A stretch of 64,000 bases of DNA from Citricoccus sp. SGAir0253 (GCF_005877055.1 NZ_CP039424.1:1426001-1490000); one strand, 5' to 3'; positions 50,387-58,920 are shown, numbered from the stretch's first letter. Notes: generated by a model from the letters alone, not told the origin. Made by a program: numbers and translations.

Positions 50387-50880
50387 GCATCGTCCGCACC
50401 TACCGCCGCTCCGAGGCCGAGGGGCAGCAGCGCCTCGAGTACCGCGAGGCCTGGTTCGCCCCCGGCAGTGGGGAGGTGGTCGTCCACCACGGGCGCGTGG
50501 GCAGCACCGGCACGACGTCGGCCGAGGCGGTCGCGGACGACGCCGCGGGCGAGGAGCTGCTCGCCGGCTTCGCCGCGCAGTGCGCCGCGGACGGCTTCGC
50601 CGAGCTGCGGACCGAGCAGCTGGACCGGCTGGAGATCGCCTACCGGCTCAAGGGCCCCGAGCCCTCCGCGGTGGAGCGGACCCTCGCGGTGAGGCTGCGC
50701 GGGGAGATCACCAACCAGCTGGCCTGGCGCGGCCTCGGCGAGGTGGTGGGGGAGCGGGTCGAGTCCGGCCAGGTCGTCTTCGACGTCGCCACCCCGCACC
50801 GGCGCAAGGCCGCCGCGGAGGTCCCGGCCGCGGCCCGGCAGGCCGGGGTGCAGGCCTCCCGCGTGACCACCTCCGCCTGA
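50383..50880 (+). CDS. Small protein of unknown function, possibly WGR-like
   Basis: The product has 165 residues with GTG 50383 overlapping the dxs stop (GTGA), so it is translated with dxs. The N-terminal part [20 protein letters not shown] followed by [15 protein letters not shown] resembles the tryptophan-glycine-arginine (WGR) fold, in which a GRVG/GRIG turn is typical, but the Trp is replaced. The C-terminal half alternates charged and Ala residues around [19 protein letters not shown]. There is no signal peptide or membrane helix. The family is not recognised with certainty and the function is unknown; coupling to dxs may only reflect shared expression. Confidence 0.7.
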   Translation: MSIVRTYRRSEAEGQQRLEYREAWFAPGSGEVVVHHGRVGSTGTTSAEAVADDAAGEELLAGFAAQCAADGFAELRTEQLDRLEIAYRLKGPEPSAVERTLAVRLRGEITNQLAWRGLGEVVGERVESGQVVFDVATPHRRKAAAEVPAAARQAGVQASRVTTSA

Positions 50881-50949
50881 ACCGCCCGGACCACCCCTCG
50901 ACCGCAGCCGGCCGCCCCGGCCGCCGCCCGCCGGAAGGACCCCCGCCCC

Positions 50950-51924
50950 ATGGAACACCGCCGCCTCGGCCGCTCCGGCCTCGTCGTCTCGGTCGTCGGC
51001 CTGGGCTGCAACAACCTCGGCCGCCCGGGGACCGCGACCCTCGAGCAGGACGGCACGGACGCCGTCGTGCACGCCGCCCTGGACGCCGGGATCACCCTGT
51101 TCGACGTGGCGGACACCTACGGGGCCACGCCGGGGCTGAGCGAGGAGCGGCTCGGGGCCGCCCTCGGCGCGCGCCGCGACGAGGTGGTGCTGGCGACCAA
51201 GTTCGGGATGGACGCCGGCGGGGCGAACGGCCCGGACCGCGGGGCCCGCGGCTCGCGGTCGTACATCGTCCGCTCGGTCGAGGCCTCGCTGCGCCGGCTG
51301 GGCACGGACTGGATCGACCTCTACCAGTTCCACACCCCGGACGAGGGCACCCCCATCGAGGAGACGCTCTCCGCCCTGGACGACCTCGTGCGCTCCGGCA
51401 AGGTGCGCTACCTCGGGCACTCGAACCGCGCGGGCTGGCAGGTCGCCGAGGCCGAGTTCGTCGCCCGCGAGCTGGGCACCGAGCGGTTCGTCTCCGCGCA
51501 GAACCACTACAACCTGCTGGACCGCCGCGCCGAGCTCGAGGTGCTGCCGGCCGCGCGGGCCTACGGGCTGGGCGTGCTGCCGTACTTCCCGCTCGCCAAC
51601 GGCATGCTCACCGGCAAGTACTCGGCGGGCACGGCGCCGGAGGGCTCCCGGCTGTCCCACACGCGCACGCACCTGGTCCGGGACGCGGACCTGGCGCAGC
51701 TGCGCGCCTTCGGCGAGTTCGCCCGCGCGCGGGGGCTCGGCGAGGTCGAGCTGGCCTTCTCCTGGCTCGCCGCCCAGGAGCCGGTCTCCTCGGTCATCGC
51801 GGGGGCCACCCGGCCCGAGCAGGTCCGGCAGAACGCCGCCGCGGTCCGCTGGGTCCCCACCGCGCAGGAGCGCGACGAGCTGGACGCGATCTTCCCGCCC
51901 GCGCCGAAGGTCGCCCTGTTCTGA
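50950..51924 (+). CDS. Aldo/keto reductase
   Basis: An AKR-fold NADPH oxidoreductase of 324 residues. Catalytic tetrad: D52 and Y57 (FDVADTYG), K84 (ATKFG) and His in LYQFHTPDEG. The N-terminus MEHRRLGRSGLVVSVVGLGC is the usual strand, and SVIAGATRPEQVRQN is the C-terminal NADPH-binding segment. The substrate is unknown; it most resembles the YajO/YhdN-type voltage-channel-like group. ATG 50950 has GGAAGG 8 nt upstream. The stop TGA overlaps the ATG of the next gene (TGATG). Confidence 0.9.
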   Translation: MEHRRLGRSGLVVSVVGLGCNNLGRPGTATLEQDGTDAVVHAALDAGITLFDVADTYGATPGLSEERLGAALGARRDEVVLATKFGMDAGGANGPDRGARGSRSYIVRSVEASLRRLGTDWIDLYQFHTPDEGTPIEETLSALDDLVRSGKVRYLGHSNRAGWQVAEAEFVARELGTERFVSAQNHYNLLDRRAELEVLPAARAYGLGVLPYFPLANGMLTGKYSAGTAPEGSRLSHTRTHLVRDADLAQLRAFGEFARARGLGEVELAFSWLAAQEPVSSVIAGATRPEQVRQNAAAVRWVPTAQERDELDAIFPPAPKVALF

Positions 51925-52304
51925 TGCCGGACGCCACCGCCGCCGTGCTCGACCCCGCCGTGCTCGACCCCGCCGCCCTCCCCGGGCCCGCCGTCCTGGC
52001 GGCCTCCGCCCCGGCGGGCCAGCCCGCCGTGGACGCGCTGATGTGGGCCGTGGCCCTCGTGGTGCTGGGCGTGCTGGTGGCCGCGCTCGTCTCCCTGTCC
52101 CGCTCGCCCCTGGAGCCGGCCCGCCGGATCCCCTGGGCGTTCGCCGTCTTCCTGCTCCCGGTGATCGGCCCCTCGGTCTGGCTGTGGTGGCGCTTCGCCT
52201 ACTACCCGCGGCGCAAGGCGGAGCAGCCGCACTGGGACCCCAACAGCCGCGAGGTCATCGTCAACCCGCCGCGGCGCCCCGGCACCGGACGCCCCGGCGC
52301 CTGA
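51924..52304 (+). CDS. Small membrane protein with PLDc_N-type domain
   Basis: The product has 126 residues. After an Ala/Pro-rich lead, two helices (about 38-58 and 70-92) flank a SLSRSPLEPARRIPW loop; FAVFLLPVIGPSVWLWW-FAYY matches the phospholipase D nuclease N-terminal (PLDc_N) pattern, often found alone in actinobacteria with no nuclease. The C-terminus is soluble and basic. ATG 51924 overlaps the reductase stop, so it is translationally coupled to it. Convergent with the Rieske gene, with a short GC hairpin (52307-52328) between. Confidence 0.78.
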   Translation: MPDATAAVLDPAVLDPAALPGPAVLAASAPAGQPAVDALMWAVALVVLGVLVAALVSLSRSPLEPARRIPWAFAVFLLPVIGPSVWLWWRFAYYPRRKAEQPHWDPNSREVIVNPPRRPGTGRPGA

Positions 52305-52306
52305 CG

Positions 52307-52328
52307 CCGGGGGACCCGGTGCCCCCGG
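52307..52328. terminator. Short hairpin between convergent genes
   Basis: CCGGGGG (52307-52313) pairs with CCCCCGG (52322-52328) around an 8-base loop, in the 49-base gap between two stop codons. Confidence 0.4.
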
Positions 52329-52353
52329 GACCCGGCCCCGGGGCGGCCCGCGC

Positions 52354-52890
52354 CTACAGGGTGACGGTCACCCAGTCGCCGTCCACGGCGGCCGTGAACG
52401 CGGTCAGCGGCCGCCGGGCCGGGCCGCCGAACGGCACGCCGGTGTCCACGGCGAAGTGCGAGCCGTGGCAGGGGCAGGCGAACACGTCCCGGCCGGCCTC
52501 CGTGGCCGGGGCCACGGTGCAGCCCTGGTGGGTGCACACCGCGGAGAAGGCGTGCACCGTGCCGGCGGACTCCCGGCGCAACAGCAGCGTGCGGCCCTCC
52601 ACCTCGACGGACGCCGAGGTGCCGGCCGGCAGGTCCGCCGCCGGCAGCACGCGGGTCGGGGTGCCGCCCACGTGCCGGGACGGCGCGCTCTGCTGGTTCC
52701 GCAGCTGGTCGGTGCAGCCGGCCAGGGCGACGGCAGCCAGGCCCGCGCCGCCCAGCACGGCGCCGCGCCCCAGGACGGCCCGGCGAGAGGGGCCACATCC
52801 TCCGCAGGGGGTGCCGCCGTCGGGACCGGCGTCCGGGGACGGGGAACGGTGGGCGGCGTCGCCGGGGACCGGCGGGGGAGTGGACGTCAT
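52354..52890 (-). CDS. Tat-exported Rieske [2Fe-2S] lipoprotein
   Basis: The product has 178 residues. A twin-arginine signal (PSRRAVLGRG, R36-R37) leads into a hydrophobic stretch ending in a lipobox LAGC (C59), so the protein is folded in the cytosol, exported by Tat and lipid-anchored. The Rieske motifs are CTHQGC (C119, H121, disulfide C124) and CPCHGSHF (C139, H142, disulfide C141). It is a stand-alone electron-transfer protein, not the QcrA subunit (no three-helix N-terminus). The redox partner is unknown. ATG 52890 lies 6 nt after a GATAAT -10 that overlaps the stop codon of the upstream gene. Confidence 0.9.
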   Translation of the reverse strand: MTSTPPPVPGDAAHRSPSPDAGPDGGTPCGGCGPSRRAVLGRGAVLGGAGLAAVALAGCTDQLRNQQSAPSRHVGGTPTRVLPAADLPAGTSASVEVEGRTLLLRRESAGTVHAFSAVCTHQGCTVAPATEAGRDVFACPCHGSHFAVDTGVPFGGPARRPLTAFTAAVDGDWVTVTL

Positions 52891-52896
52891 CCGTCC

Positions 52897-52902
52897 ATTA
52901 TC
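52897..52902 (-). promoter_or_regulatory. -10 element for leaderless Rieske gene, inside the fadJ-like stop region
   Basis: GATAAT on the minus strand, then 6 nt, then ATG 52890. The TAA stop of the upstream gene (52898-52900) is part of this hexamer. Confidence 0.6.
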
Positions 52903-55177
52903 CGCCCGAGGGCCCCGCGGGGTGGAAGCGCCGGCCGTTGACCCGCTCGGAGGCCCCGCAGTCATCGAGGTACGGGGTGATCCCGCCCAGGTGCAGCGGC
53001 CAGCCGGCGCCCAGGACCATGCACAGGTCCACGTCCTCCGGGCCGGCCACCACGCCCTCGGCGAGCAGCAGGCCGATCTCCTCGGCGAGGGCGTCCTGGA
53101 CCCGCACGAGCAGCTCCCCGGCCGACTGCGGCGAGTCGCCCGTGCCCAGCAGGGCCGCGGTGTCCGGCGGGATCGTCTCCCCGGTGGCGCCGCCGGACTC
53201 GGCGGAGACCCGGTCCCCGGCGAGGTCCTTGGCCCAGATCGCGGTCCGCCCGGCGTCGACGAGCCGCTGCAGGGCGGCGGAGACCGGGAACCGCTCGTCC
53301 CCGAAGGCGGCGTTGAGGGACTCGGTGACGTGCTGGGCCACCGGCAGCCCGACCATGGCCAGCAGCGTGAACGGGGTCATCGGGAGGGCCAGCGGGTCCA
53401 GGGCGTGGTCGGCCACCGCGGCCGGGGTGCCGGCGTCGAGCGAGGCCTGGACCTCGCCCATGAGGCGGAGCAGCACGCGGTTGACCACGAAGGCGGGAGC
53501 GTCCCGGACGAGCACGGCGGTCTTGCCCAGGCCACGGGCGGTGGCGAAGGCGGTGGCGACCGCCTCGTCCGTGGTGTCGGGGGCGCGGACCACCTCCACG
53601 AGCGGCATGGCCGCGACCGGGTTGAAGACGTGGAAGCCGATGAGCCGCCCGGGGTGGCGCATGCCCTCGGCCATGCCGGCCACGGAGAGCGAGGAGGTAT
53701 TGGTCGCCAGCACGCACCCCGGGGAGACGATGTCCTCGAGCTCGGCCAGCACGGCCCGCTTCACCCCCATCTCCTCGAACACGGCCTCGATCACCAGGTC
53801 CGCCCCCGCGTACACGTCCTTCGACACCGAGCCGGTGACGAGCCCGGCCAGCTCGGCCCCGCGTTCCGGGGTGAGCCGGCCCCGGGAGACGAGGACGTCC
53901 ACCTGGCCGCGCACGGCGGCCAGCCCGCGGTCCACGCGGGCCTGGTCCACGTCGGTCATGACCACCGGCACGCGCAGCCGCCGGGCGAAGAGCAGGGCCA
54001 GCTGTCCGGCCATCAGCCCGGCGCCCACCACGCCGACGCGGCGGACGGGCCGGGCCAGCTCCGCCGGCGGCGCCCCGGCGGGGGCCTTGGAACGGCGCTG
54101 CACCACGTCCAGGAACGCGTAGACGGTGCGGCCGAACTCGGGGGTGCGCATCAGCTCGGCCAGCGCCCGGCACTCGGCGGCCGCCGACTCCCGGCGCGTG
54201 CGGTGCCGTCCCGCGGCGAACAGTTCCAGCACCCGCGCGGGGGCGGGCACGTGGCCGCGGGTCCTCGCGGCCACGATCCGCCGGCCCTCGGCCACGGCCT
54301 CCTCCCACGCGGCGTCGGAGCGGTCTCGCTCGCGCTGGGCCCCGAGCGCGGCGAGCGTGGCCGGCTCGCCGGCCACCACGCGCCCGGCCCACTCCAGGGA
54401 CGCCGCGACGAAGGCGGCGCTCCCGGACGGGTCGTCGCCGGGCGCGATACCGCCGGACCCGGTGGCCGCGGCGCCGTCCGCCGGGTCGAGGAGCACGTCG
54501 GCCAGGCCCATCGCGTGGGCGGCCCGGCCGTCGAGGGTCCGGTTGCCGGCGAGCGGGTTCGCGATCATCAGACGCACGGCCTCCCGGGGCCCGGTGATGC
54601 GGGGGACCCGCCACACCCCGCCCCAGCCGGGGACCAGTCCCAGGTGCGCCTCGGGCAGGCCGATCGCGGCGGCGCGGGTGGACACGGTCCGGTACCGGGC
54701 GGCCAGCGCGATCTCCAGCCCGCCGCCCAGGGCCACGCCGTTGACGAAGGCGAACGACGGCACGGGGAACTCGGCCAGCACGTCGAAGGCGGCGTGCCCG
54801 AGCTCCGCGAGCAGCGCGCCGTCGGACTCGGCGCTGAGCCGCCTGACCGAGCCGAGGTCGGCGCCCGCCACGAGGAAGCCGGGCTTGCCGGTGAGGGCGA
54901 CGGCGGCGATCGCCCCGGCCCGGGCCCGCTCGGCCTGGGCCTCGAGCGCGCGGCCGATCCCGATGAGCGAGGCGGGTCCCAGGGTGGTGGGGCGCCGCGG
55001 CCCCGCGTGGTTGTCCAGGGTGAGCAGGGCGAGCGTCCCGGCCCCGCCGGGCAGGGCGTGGTCGCTCACGGCGGCGTGCGTGACGACCTCGTCCGGGAAC
55101 CGCTCGGCGAGGCCGGCGAAGCGGGCGAAGCGGTCCCCGGGGCGGGGGCCGGGCGGCGGTGCGTCGGTGCGGGACAT
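52898..55177 (-). CDS. fadJ: FadJ/FadB-like multifunctional fatty acid oxidation enzyme
   Basis: The product has 759 residues. The N-terminal enoyl-CoA hydratase domain (~45-250) has GGGLEIALAARYR and GLPEAHLGLVPGWGG with the two catalytic Glu. The 3-hydroxyacyl-CoA dehydrogenase domain starts at VGVVGAGLMAGQLALLFARR (~385) and includes NTSSLSVAGMA, HVFNPVAAMPLVEV (catalytic His) and the C-terminal helical domains (PAFVVNRVLLRLMGEV). It performs hydration and oxidation in beta-oxidation; the partner thiolase is not in the window. ATG 55177 has AGGAG 6 nt upstream. The promoter (TTGCCG-N17-TAACCT) overlaps a 16-bp palindrome, so repression by an acyl-CoA-sensing TetR-type factor is likely but inferred. 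Confidence 0.9.
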   Translation of the reverse strand: MSRTDAPPPGPRPGDRFARFAGLAERFPDEVVTHAAVSDHALPGGAGTLALLTLDNHAGPRRPTTLGPASLIGIGRALEAQAERARAGAIAAVALTGKPGFLVAGADLGSVRRLSAESDGALLAELGHAAFDVLAEFPVPSFAFVNGVALGGGLEIALAARYRTVSTRAAAIGLPEAHLGLVPGWGGVWRVPRITGPREAVRLMIANPLAGNRTLDGRAAHAMGLADVLLDPADGAAATGSGGIAPGDDPSGSAAFVAASLEWAGRVVAGEPATLAALGAQRERDRSDAAWEEAVAEGRRIVAARTRGHVPAPARVLELFAAGRHRTRRESAAAECRALAELMRTPEFGRTVYAFLDVVQRRSKAPAGAPPAELARPVRRVGVVGAGLMAGQLALLFARRLRVPVVMTDVDQARVDRGLAAVRGQVDVLVSRGRLTPERGAELAGLVTGSVSKDVYAGADLVIEAVFEEMGVKRAVLAELEDIVSPGCVLATNTSSLSVAGMAEGMRHPGRLIGFHVFNPVAAMPLVEVVRAPDTTDEAVATAFATARGLGKTAVLVRDAPAFVVNRVLLRLMGEVQASLDAGTPAAVADHALDPLALPMTPFTLLAMVGLPVAQHVTESLNAAFGDERFPVSAALQRLVDAGRTAIWAKDLAGDRVSAESGGATGETIPPDTAALLGTGDSPQSAGELLVRVQDALAEEIGLLLAEGVVAGPEDVDLCMVLGAGWPLHLGGITPYLDDCGASERVNGRRFHPAGPSGG

Positions 55178-55209
55178 GCTGCTCCTGGGGTCGGCGGACG
55201 CTCGACCTC

Positions 55210-55238
55210 AGGTTACCGACCGGTAACTTTCGCGGCAA
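55210..55238 (-). promoter_or_regulatory. Promoter of the fadJ-like gene
   Basis: On the minus strand: TTGCCG (55233-55238), a 17-base spacer, TAACCT (55210-55215). Transcription would start about 25 bases before the start codon. Confidence 0.6.
55212..55227. promoter_or_regulatory. 16-bp palindromic operator, TetR-like
   Basis: GTTACCG-AC-CGGTAAC with 7-bp arms covers the spacer and -10 of the fadJ-like promoter. The shape is typical for TetR-family regulators of fatty acid genes; the regulator is not in the window. Confidence 0.6.
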
Positions 55239-55251
55239 GGGCCGCGGGCGC

Positions 55252-56526
55252 TCAGTCCGCCGGGTCCGGGTCCAGCAGGGCCACGGTGAGGATCGGCGCG
55301 GTGAGGCGCACCTGCCACGGCCGCGCGCCCAGGTCCGCGAGGGCGGCCGCCACGGAGTCCGGGTCGATCGGCTCCGGCGGGCTCCAGCACACCCGGCGCA
55401 GCGTGTCCGGGGTGAGCAGGTTCTCCGTGGGCAGCTCGAGCTCCTCGGCCTTGGCGGCCACCCACGACTTGGCGGTCTTCAGCCGCCGGTCCGCCAGCGG
55501 GTTGCGGTCCCGCCAGGCCCGCGGCGGGGGCGGGCCGTCGTTCGGCAGGTGCAGCGGCGGCAGGCCGCCGGGGGTCCGGGCCGCCTCCTGGCCGGCCTGG
55601 ATGGCCCGGAGCCAGCGCGGGGCCTCCCGGGCGGCGGCGCGGCCGTGGAACCCGGGCGTCTTCAGCAGCGCGGGGACCGTGCCCGGCTGGGCCGCGGCGG
55701 CCGAGACGATGGCCGAGTCCGGGATGAGCCGGCCGGGGGCGACGTCGCGGTTCCGCGCCAGGGCCTCGCGGGCCTCCCACAGCTCCCGCGCGACGGCGAG
55801 CTGCTGGGGCTTGCGCAGCTTGTGCACCCCGGAGGTCCGGCGCCACGGGTCGGTGCGCGGGCCCGGGGGCGGGGTGGACCGGATGGCCTCGAACTCCTCC
55901 TGCGCCCACTCGAGCTTGCCGGACTCCTCCAGCAGGGCCACCATGGCCTCGCGCAGCTCCACGAGCAGCTCGACGTCCAGGGCGGCGTACCGCAGCCAGT
56001 CCTCGGGCAGGGGGCGCCTGGACCAGTCGGCGGCGGAGTGCTCCTTGGCCAGGGTGACCCCCAGGAGCCGTTCGAGCACCGAGGCGAGCCCGACGCGCGG
56101 CAGGCCCAGCAGCCGGCCGGCCAGCTCGGTGTCGAACAGCCGGTCCGGCCACAGGCCGAGCTCCGAGAGGCACGGGAGGTCCTGCGTGGCCGCGTGCAGG
56201 ATCCACTCGACCCCGGACAGGGCCTCCTGGATGATGCCGAGGTCCTCGAAGGCCTCGGGGTCGATCAGCCAGGTGCCCGCGCCCTCGCGCTTGAGCTGGA
56301 CCAGGAAGGCCCGCTGGCCGTAGCGGAAGCCCGAGGCGCGCTCGGCGTCGATGGCGACCGGTCCCGTGCCCTCGGCCAGCAGGCGCGCGCAGCGCTCGAG
56401 TTCCTGGCGCGAGATGGTGACGAACGGGATGCCGCCGGCGGGCTCGGTGATGAGCCGCGGCGCCGGGGCGTCCTCGGCTCCGGGTTCCGGGGAGGCCCCG
56501 CCCGGGTGGCTGGTGTCTGCGGTGAT
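55252..56526 (-). CDS. rnd: Ribonuclease D / HRDC-domain 3'-5' exonuclease, apparent ATC start
   Basis: The product has 424 residues if initiated at ATC 56526. The DEDD exonuclease domain (~35-200) has the DxE motif in VAIDAERASGFRYGQ, then WILHAATQDLPCL and the YxxxD-type motif LRYAALDVELL. An HRDC domain lies near the C-terminus (KTAKSWVAAKAEELELP). The frame has no ATG, GTG or TTG until GTG 56079, which would remove the first catalytic motif. AGGAGG (56534-56539) stands 7 nt before ATC 56526, and the DUF3000 stop overlaps this site, so coupled initiation at ATC is the best reading. A sequencing error (ATG to ATC) is the alternative. The role is RNA 3' processing. Confidence 0.85.
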   Translation of the reverse strand: MTADTSHPGGASPEPGAEDAPAPRLITEPAGGIPFVTISRQELERCARLLAEGTGPVAIDAERASGFRYGQRAFLVQLKREGAGTWLIDPEAFEDLGIIQEALSGVEWILHAATQDLPCLSELGLWPDRLFDTELAGRLLGLPRVGLASVLERLLGVTLAKEHSAADWSRRPLPEDWLRYAALDVELLVELREAMVALLEESGKLEWAQEEFEAIRSTPPPGPRTDPWRRTSGVHKLRKPQQLAVARELWEAREALARNRDVAPGRLIPDSAIVSAAAAQPGTVPALLKTPGFHGRAAAREAPRWLRAIQAGQEAARTPGGLPPLHLPNDGPPPPRAWRDRNPLADRRLKTAKSWVAAKAEELELPTENLLTPDTLRRVCWSPPEPIDPDSVAAALADLGARPWQVRLTAPILTVALLDPDPAD

Positions 56527-56539
56527 GTCAGTTCCTCCT
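56524..56539 (-). promoter_or_regulatory. Consensus ribosome-binding site facing ATC
   Basis: AGGAGG (56539-56534), a 7-nt spacer containing the DUF3000 TGA stop, then ATC (56526-56524). Confidence 0.6.
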
Positions 56540-57142
56540 GATGCGCGGCAGGGGCGTGACCCCGTCCGGGACCGGCGGCAGGCCGGCGAAGGCGCAGACC
56601 ATGTCGGCCCAGGCCTCGAGGTGCTCGGTGGTGTCGGGTCCCTCGGGCGTCCAGGACGCGCGCAGTTCGATGTCGATGGTGTCGGGGCGGGTGGCCAGCC
56701 CCCCGAAGCTCTCGGAGAGCACGCGGGTGGCGGTCCCGCCGGCCTCGGTGTAGCGGGCGCGGTGGACCTCCAGGGCCTCCACGAGCCACGTCCAGGCCAC
56801 GGCCCCGACCATGGGGTCGTTGCCCACGTCCGCCTCGAGCGAGGCGCGGATGTAGGTCACCACGCGGAAGGTGCCGTTCCACACCGGGGACCCGGCGGGG
56901 TCGTGGAGCAGGACGAAGCGCCCGGTGGCCAGTTCCGCGGGCCGTCCCGCGGCGTCGCGGTCGGCCGGGTCGTGGACCTCGGCGGCGAGGGCCACCGCGA
57001 AGGGGGCCAGTCTCCCGGGGGCCGGGATCTCGTCCAGCGTCACCTCGTGGCGGTGCCGCGCGCGGCGCAGTCCGGCCAGTGCCTCGCGGAACTGGGCGGG
57101 CAGTCGTCGCGCCGCTGCGGGATGATGGCCAAGGGCAGTCAC
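56528..57142 (-). CDS. DUF3000 family protein
   Basis: The product has 204 residues. The family pattern is present: PAQFREALAGLRRARHRHEV, EIPAPGRLAPFAVALAAEV, GRFVLLHDPAG and AWTWLVEAL. There is no membrane or signal segment. DUF3000 is actinobacterial, of unknown function, and usually adjacent to the RNase D/HRDC gene (as Rv2680-Rv2681 in mycobacteria), which is the arrangement here with overlapping stop/start signals. GTG 57142 has no ribosome-binding site but follows TAACGT by 7 nt, so the message may be leaderless. Confidence 0.88.
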   Translation of the reverse strand: MTALGHHPAAARRLPAQFREALAGLRRARHRHEVTLDEIPAPGRLAPFAVALAAEVHDPADRDAAGRPAELATGRFVLLHDPAGSPVWNGTFRVVTYIRASLEADVGNDPMVGAVAWTWLVEALEVHRARYTEAGGTATRVLSESFGGLATRPDTIDIELRASWTPEGPDTTEHLEAWADMVCAFAGLPPVPDGVTPLPRIRRN

Positions 57143-57149
57143 GGGGTCA

Positions 57150-57155
57150 ACGTTA
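57150..57155 (-). promoter_or_regulatory. -10 element for leaderless DUF3000 transcript
   Basis: TAACGT on the minus strand, 7 nt before GTG 57142. Confidence 0.45.
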
Positions 57156-57208
57156 AAGCCCTGCCTGAAGGATCGCCCGGCGGCGCGCCGTGCGTCCCGT
57201 GCGCCCGG

Positions 57209-58327
57209 TCACCGGTCGGCGCCCGCCGGCGACCGGTCCCGGGCGGCCAGCTCCGCGCGCAGGGCGGCCAGGAAGCCGTCCACGTCCTCCTCGGTCGTGT
57301 CCCACGAGGTCATCCACCGCACCTCGTGGCGGGCCGCGTCCCAGTCGTAGAACGCGTACCGGGCCCGCACGGCGTCGGCGACCGCCGGGTCCAGCACCGC
57401 CAGGACCTGGTTGGCCGCGGGCTCCTGGGTGAGCGTGACCCCCTCCAGGTCCCGGACCCCGTCCGCCAGGCGGGCGGCCATCGCGTTCGCGTGCGCCGCC
57501 GAGCGCAGCCACAGCCCGTCCGTGAGCAGGGCGACCAGCTGGGCGGAGACGAACCGCATCTTGGACGCCAGCTGCATCGAGGACTTGCGCAGGTACTCGA
57601 CGGCCTTGCCGGGGCCCTCCGCGCCGGACCGGACCGCGTCCGGGTCCAACACCACCACGGCCTCCGCGCCCAGCGCCCCGTTCTTGGTGCCGCCGAGGGA
57701 GACGACGTCCACGCCGGCGTCGGTGGTGAAGGACCGCAGCGGCACGCCCAGGGCGGCGGCGGCGTTCGCGAGCCGGGCGCCGTCCATGTAGACGGCCATC
57801 CCGAGGGCGTGCGCGTGGTCCGCGAGCTCGCGGACCTGGGCGGGGGTGTACACGGTGCCCAGCTCGGTGACCTGGGCGATCTCGACGACGGCCGGCTGGG
57901 CCCGGTGCACGAAGCCGAGGCCGTGGGCCTGCCGGTCCACGAGCTCGGGCGTGAGCCGGCCGTCGGGGGTCGGCACCGGGTACAGCTTGGTGTGCGCGAC
58001 CCGCTCGGGGGCCCCGCCCTCGTCGTGGTGGATGTGGGCGCTCTCGGCGCAGACCACGGCACCCCACGGCGGCAGCAGGGCCTGCAGGGCGACCACGTTC
58101 GCGCCGGTGCCGTTGAACACGGGGAACGCCTGCGCCCGGTCGCCGAACTCGGCCCGCACCAGCCCCTGGAGCCGGGCGGTCCACTCGTCGTCCCCGTAGG
58201 CGGGCTGGTGGCCGGTGTTCGCGGCGGCGAGCGCGGCGAGCACCTCGGGGTGGGCGCCGGCGTAGTTGTCCGAGGCGAAGCCGCGCCGGGCGGCCGCGGG
58301 GACCTCCCGGTCGCCGGGCCCGCTCAC
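57209..58327 (-). CDS. Low-specificity L-threonine aldolase family (PLP)
   Basis: A fold-type I PLP enzyme of 372 residues cleaving threonine/allo-threonine to glycine and acetaldehyde. Seen: [14 protein letters not shown] at the N-terminus, [10 protein letters not shown] (phosphate binding), [22 protein letters not shown] (Asp to the pyridine N) and the Schiff-base Lys in [11 protein letters not shown] (K215). The stereospecificity is not predictable. GTG 58327 overlaps the msrB stop (GTGA), so it is coupled to msrB. A gap of 66 bases separates it from the DUF3000 gene. Confidence 0.92.
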   Translation of the reverse strand: MSGPGDREVPAAARRGFASDNYAGAHPEVLAALAAANTGHQPAYGDDEWTARLQGLVRAEFGDRAQAFPVFNGTGANVVALQALLPPWGAVVCAESAHIHHDEGGAPERVAHTKLYPVPTPDGRLTPELVDRQAHGLGFVHRAQPAVVEIAQVTELGTVYTPAQVRELADHAHALGMAVYMDGARLANAAAALGVPLRSFTTDAGVDVVSLGGTKNGALGAEAVVVLDPDAVRSGAEGPGKAVEYLRKSSMQLASKMRFVSAQLVALLTDGLWLRSAAHANAMAARLADGVRDLEGVTLTQEPAANQVLAVLDPAVADAVRARYAFYDWDAARHEVRWMTSWDTTEEDVDGFLAALRAELAARDRSPAGADR

Positions 58328-58836
58328 GCGCCGGCCCGGGGCTGCAGGCTCAGGGACACGGAGTTCATGCAGTACCGCAGGTCCGTGGGGGTGCCGAAGC
58401 CCTCGCCCTGGAACACGTGGCCCAGGTGGGAGCCGCAGTTCGCGCAGCGGACCTCGATCCGCTCCATGCCCAGGGACCCGTCACGCAGGTACTCCACGCG
58501 GTCCTCGGCCAGCGGGGCGAAGAACGAGGGCCAGCCGCAGTGGGCGTCGAACTTCGCCTCGGAGCGGAACAGCTCGGCGCCGCAGGCGCGGCAGGCGTAG
58601 ACGCCCTCGGTCTCGGTGTCCCAGTACTCGCCGGTGAAGGGCCGCTCCGTGCCGGCCTGCCGCAGCACGGCGAACTCGGCGGGGGTCAGCCGGCGGCGCC
58701 ACTCCTCCTCCGAGCGGTCACGGGCACCGGGCTCGCCCGCGCCGGCCGGGGACGGTGCGGCGGGTCCCCCGGAGGCCGGCGGCTGCCCGGCGGGGGTGGT
58801 CTCGGGGGACGCGTCAGGGGCTGTGGGATCGGTCAT
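58324..58836 (-). CDS. msrB: Peptide-methionine (R)-S-oxide reductase
   Basis: The product has 170 residues. A Pro/Ala-rich N-terminal ~40 residues precede the MsrB domain. Zinc Cys pairs CRAC (C82, C85) and CANC (C131, C134); CGWPSF (C100); GSHLGHVF; and catalytic C156 in RYCMNSVSL. It repairs methionine-R-sulfoxide in oxidised proteins with thioredoxin. ATG 58836 is preferred over ATG 58845, although GGGAG lies very close. It is first of a two-gene unit with threonine aldolase and is divergent from the hydrolase gene. Confidence 0.95.
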   Translation of the reverse strand: MTDPTAPDASPETTPAGQPPASGGPAAPSPAGAGEPGARDRSEEEWRRRLTPAEFAVLRQAGTERPFTGEYWDTETEGVYACRACGAELFRSEAKFDAHCGWPSFFAPLAEDRVEYLRDGSLGMERIEVRCANCGSHLGHVFQGEGFGTPTDLRYCMNSVSLSLQPRAGA

Positions 58837-58908
58837 GACTCCCATAACACCACGGGCGGGCCAGGTGTTCCGCCGCCGTCGCGCTGGAAAACCGCGCGGC
58901 GGGACGGA

Positions 58909-58914
58909 CAGAAT
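58909..58914 (+). promoter_or_regulatory. -10 element for leaderless hydrolase transcript
   Basis: CAGAAT, then 6 nt, then ATG 58921. The GGGGGC in between is not a normal Shine-Dalgarno. Confidence 0.5.
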
Positions 58915-58920
58915 GGGGGC

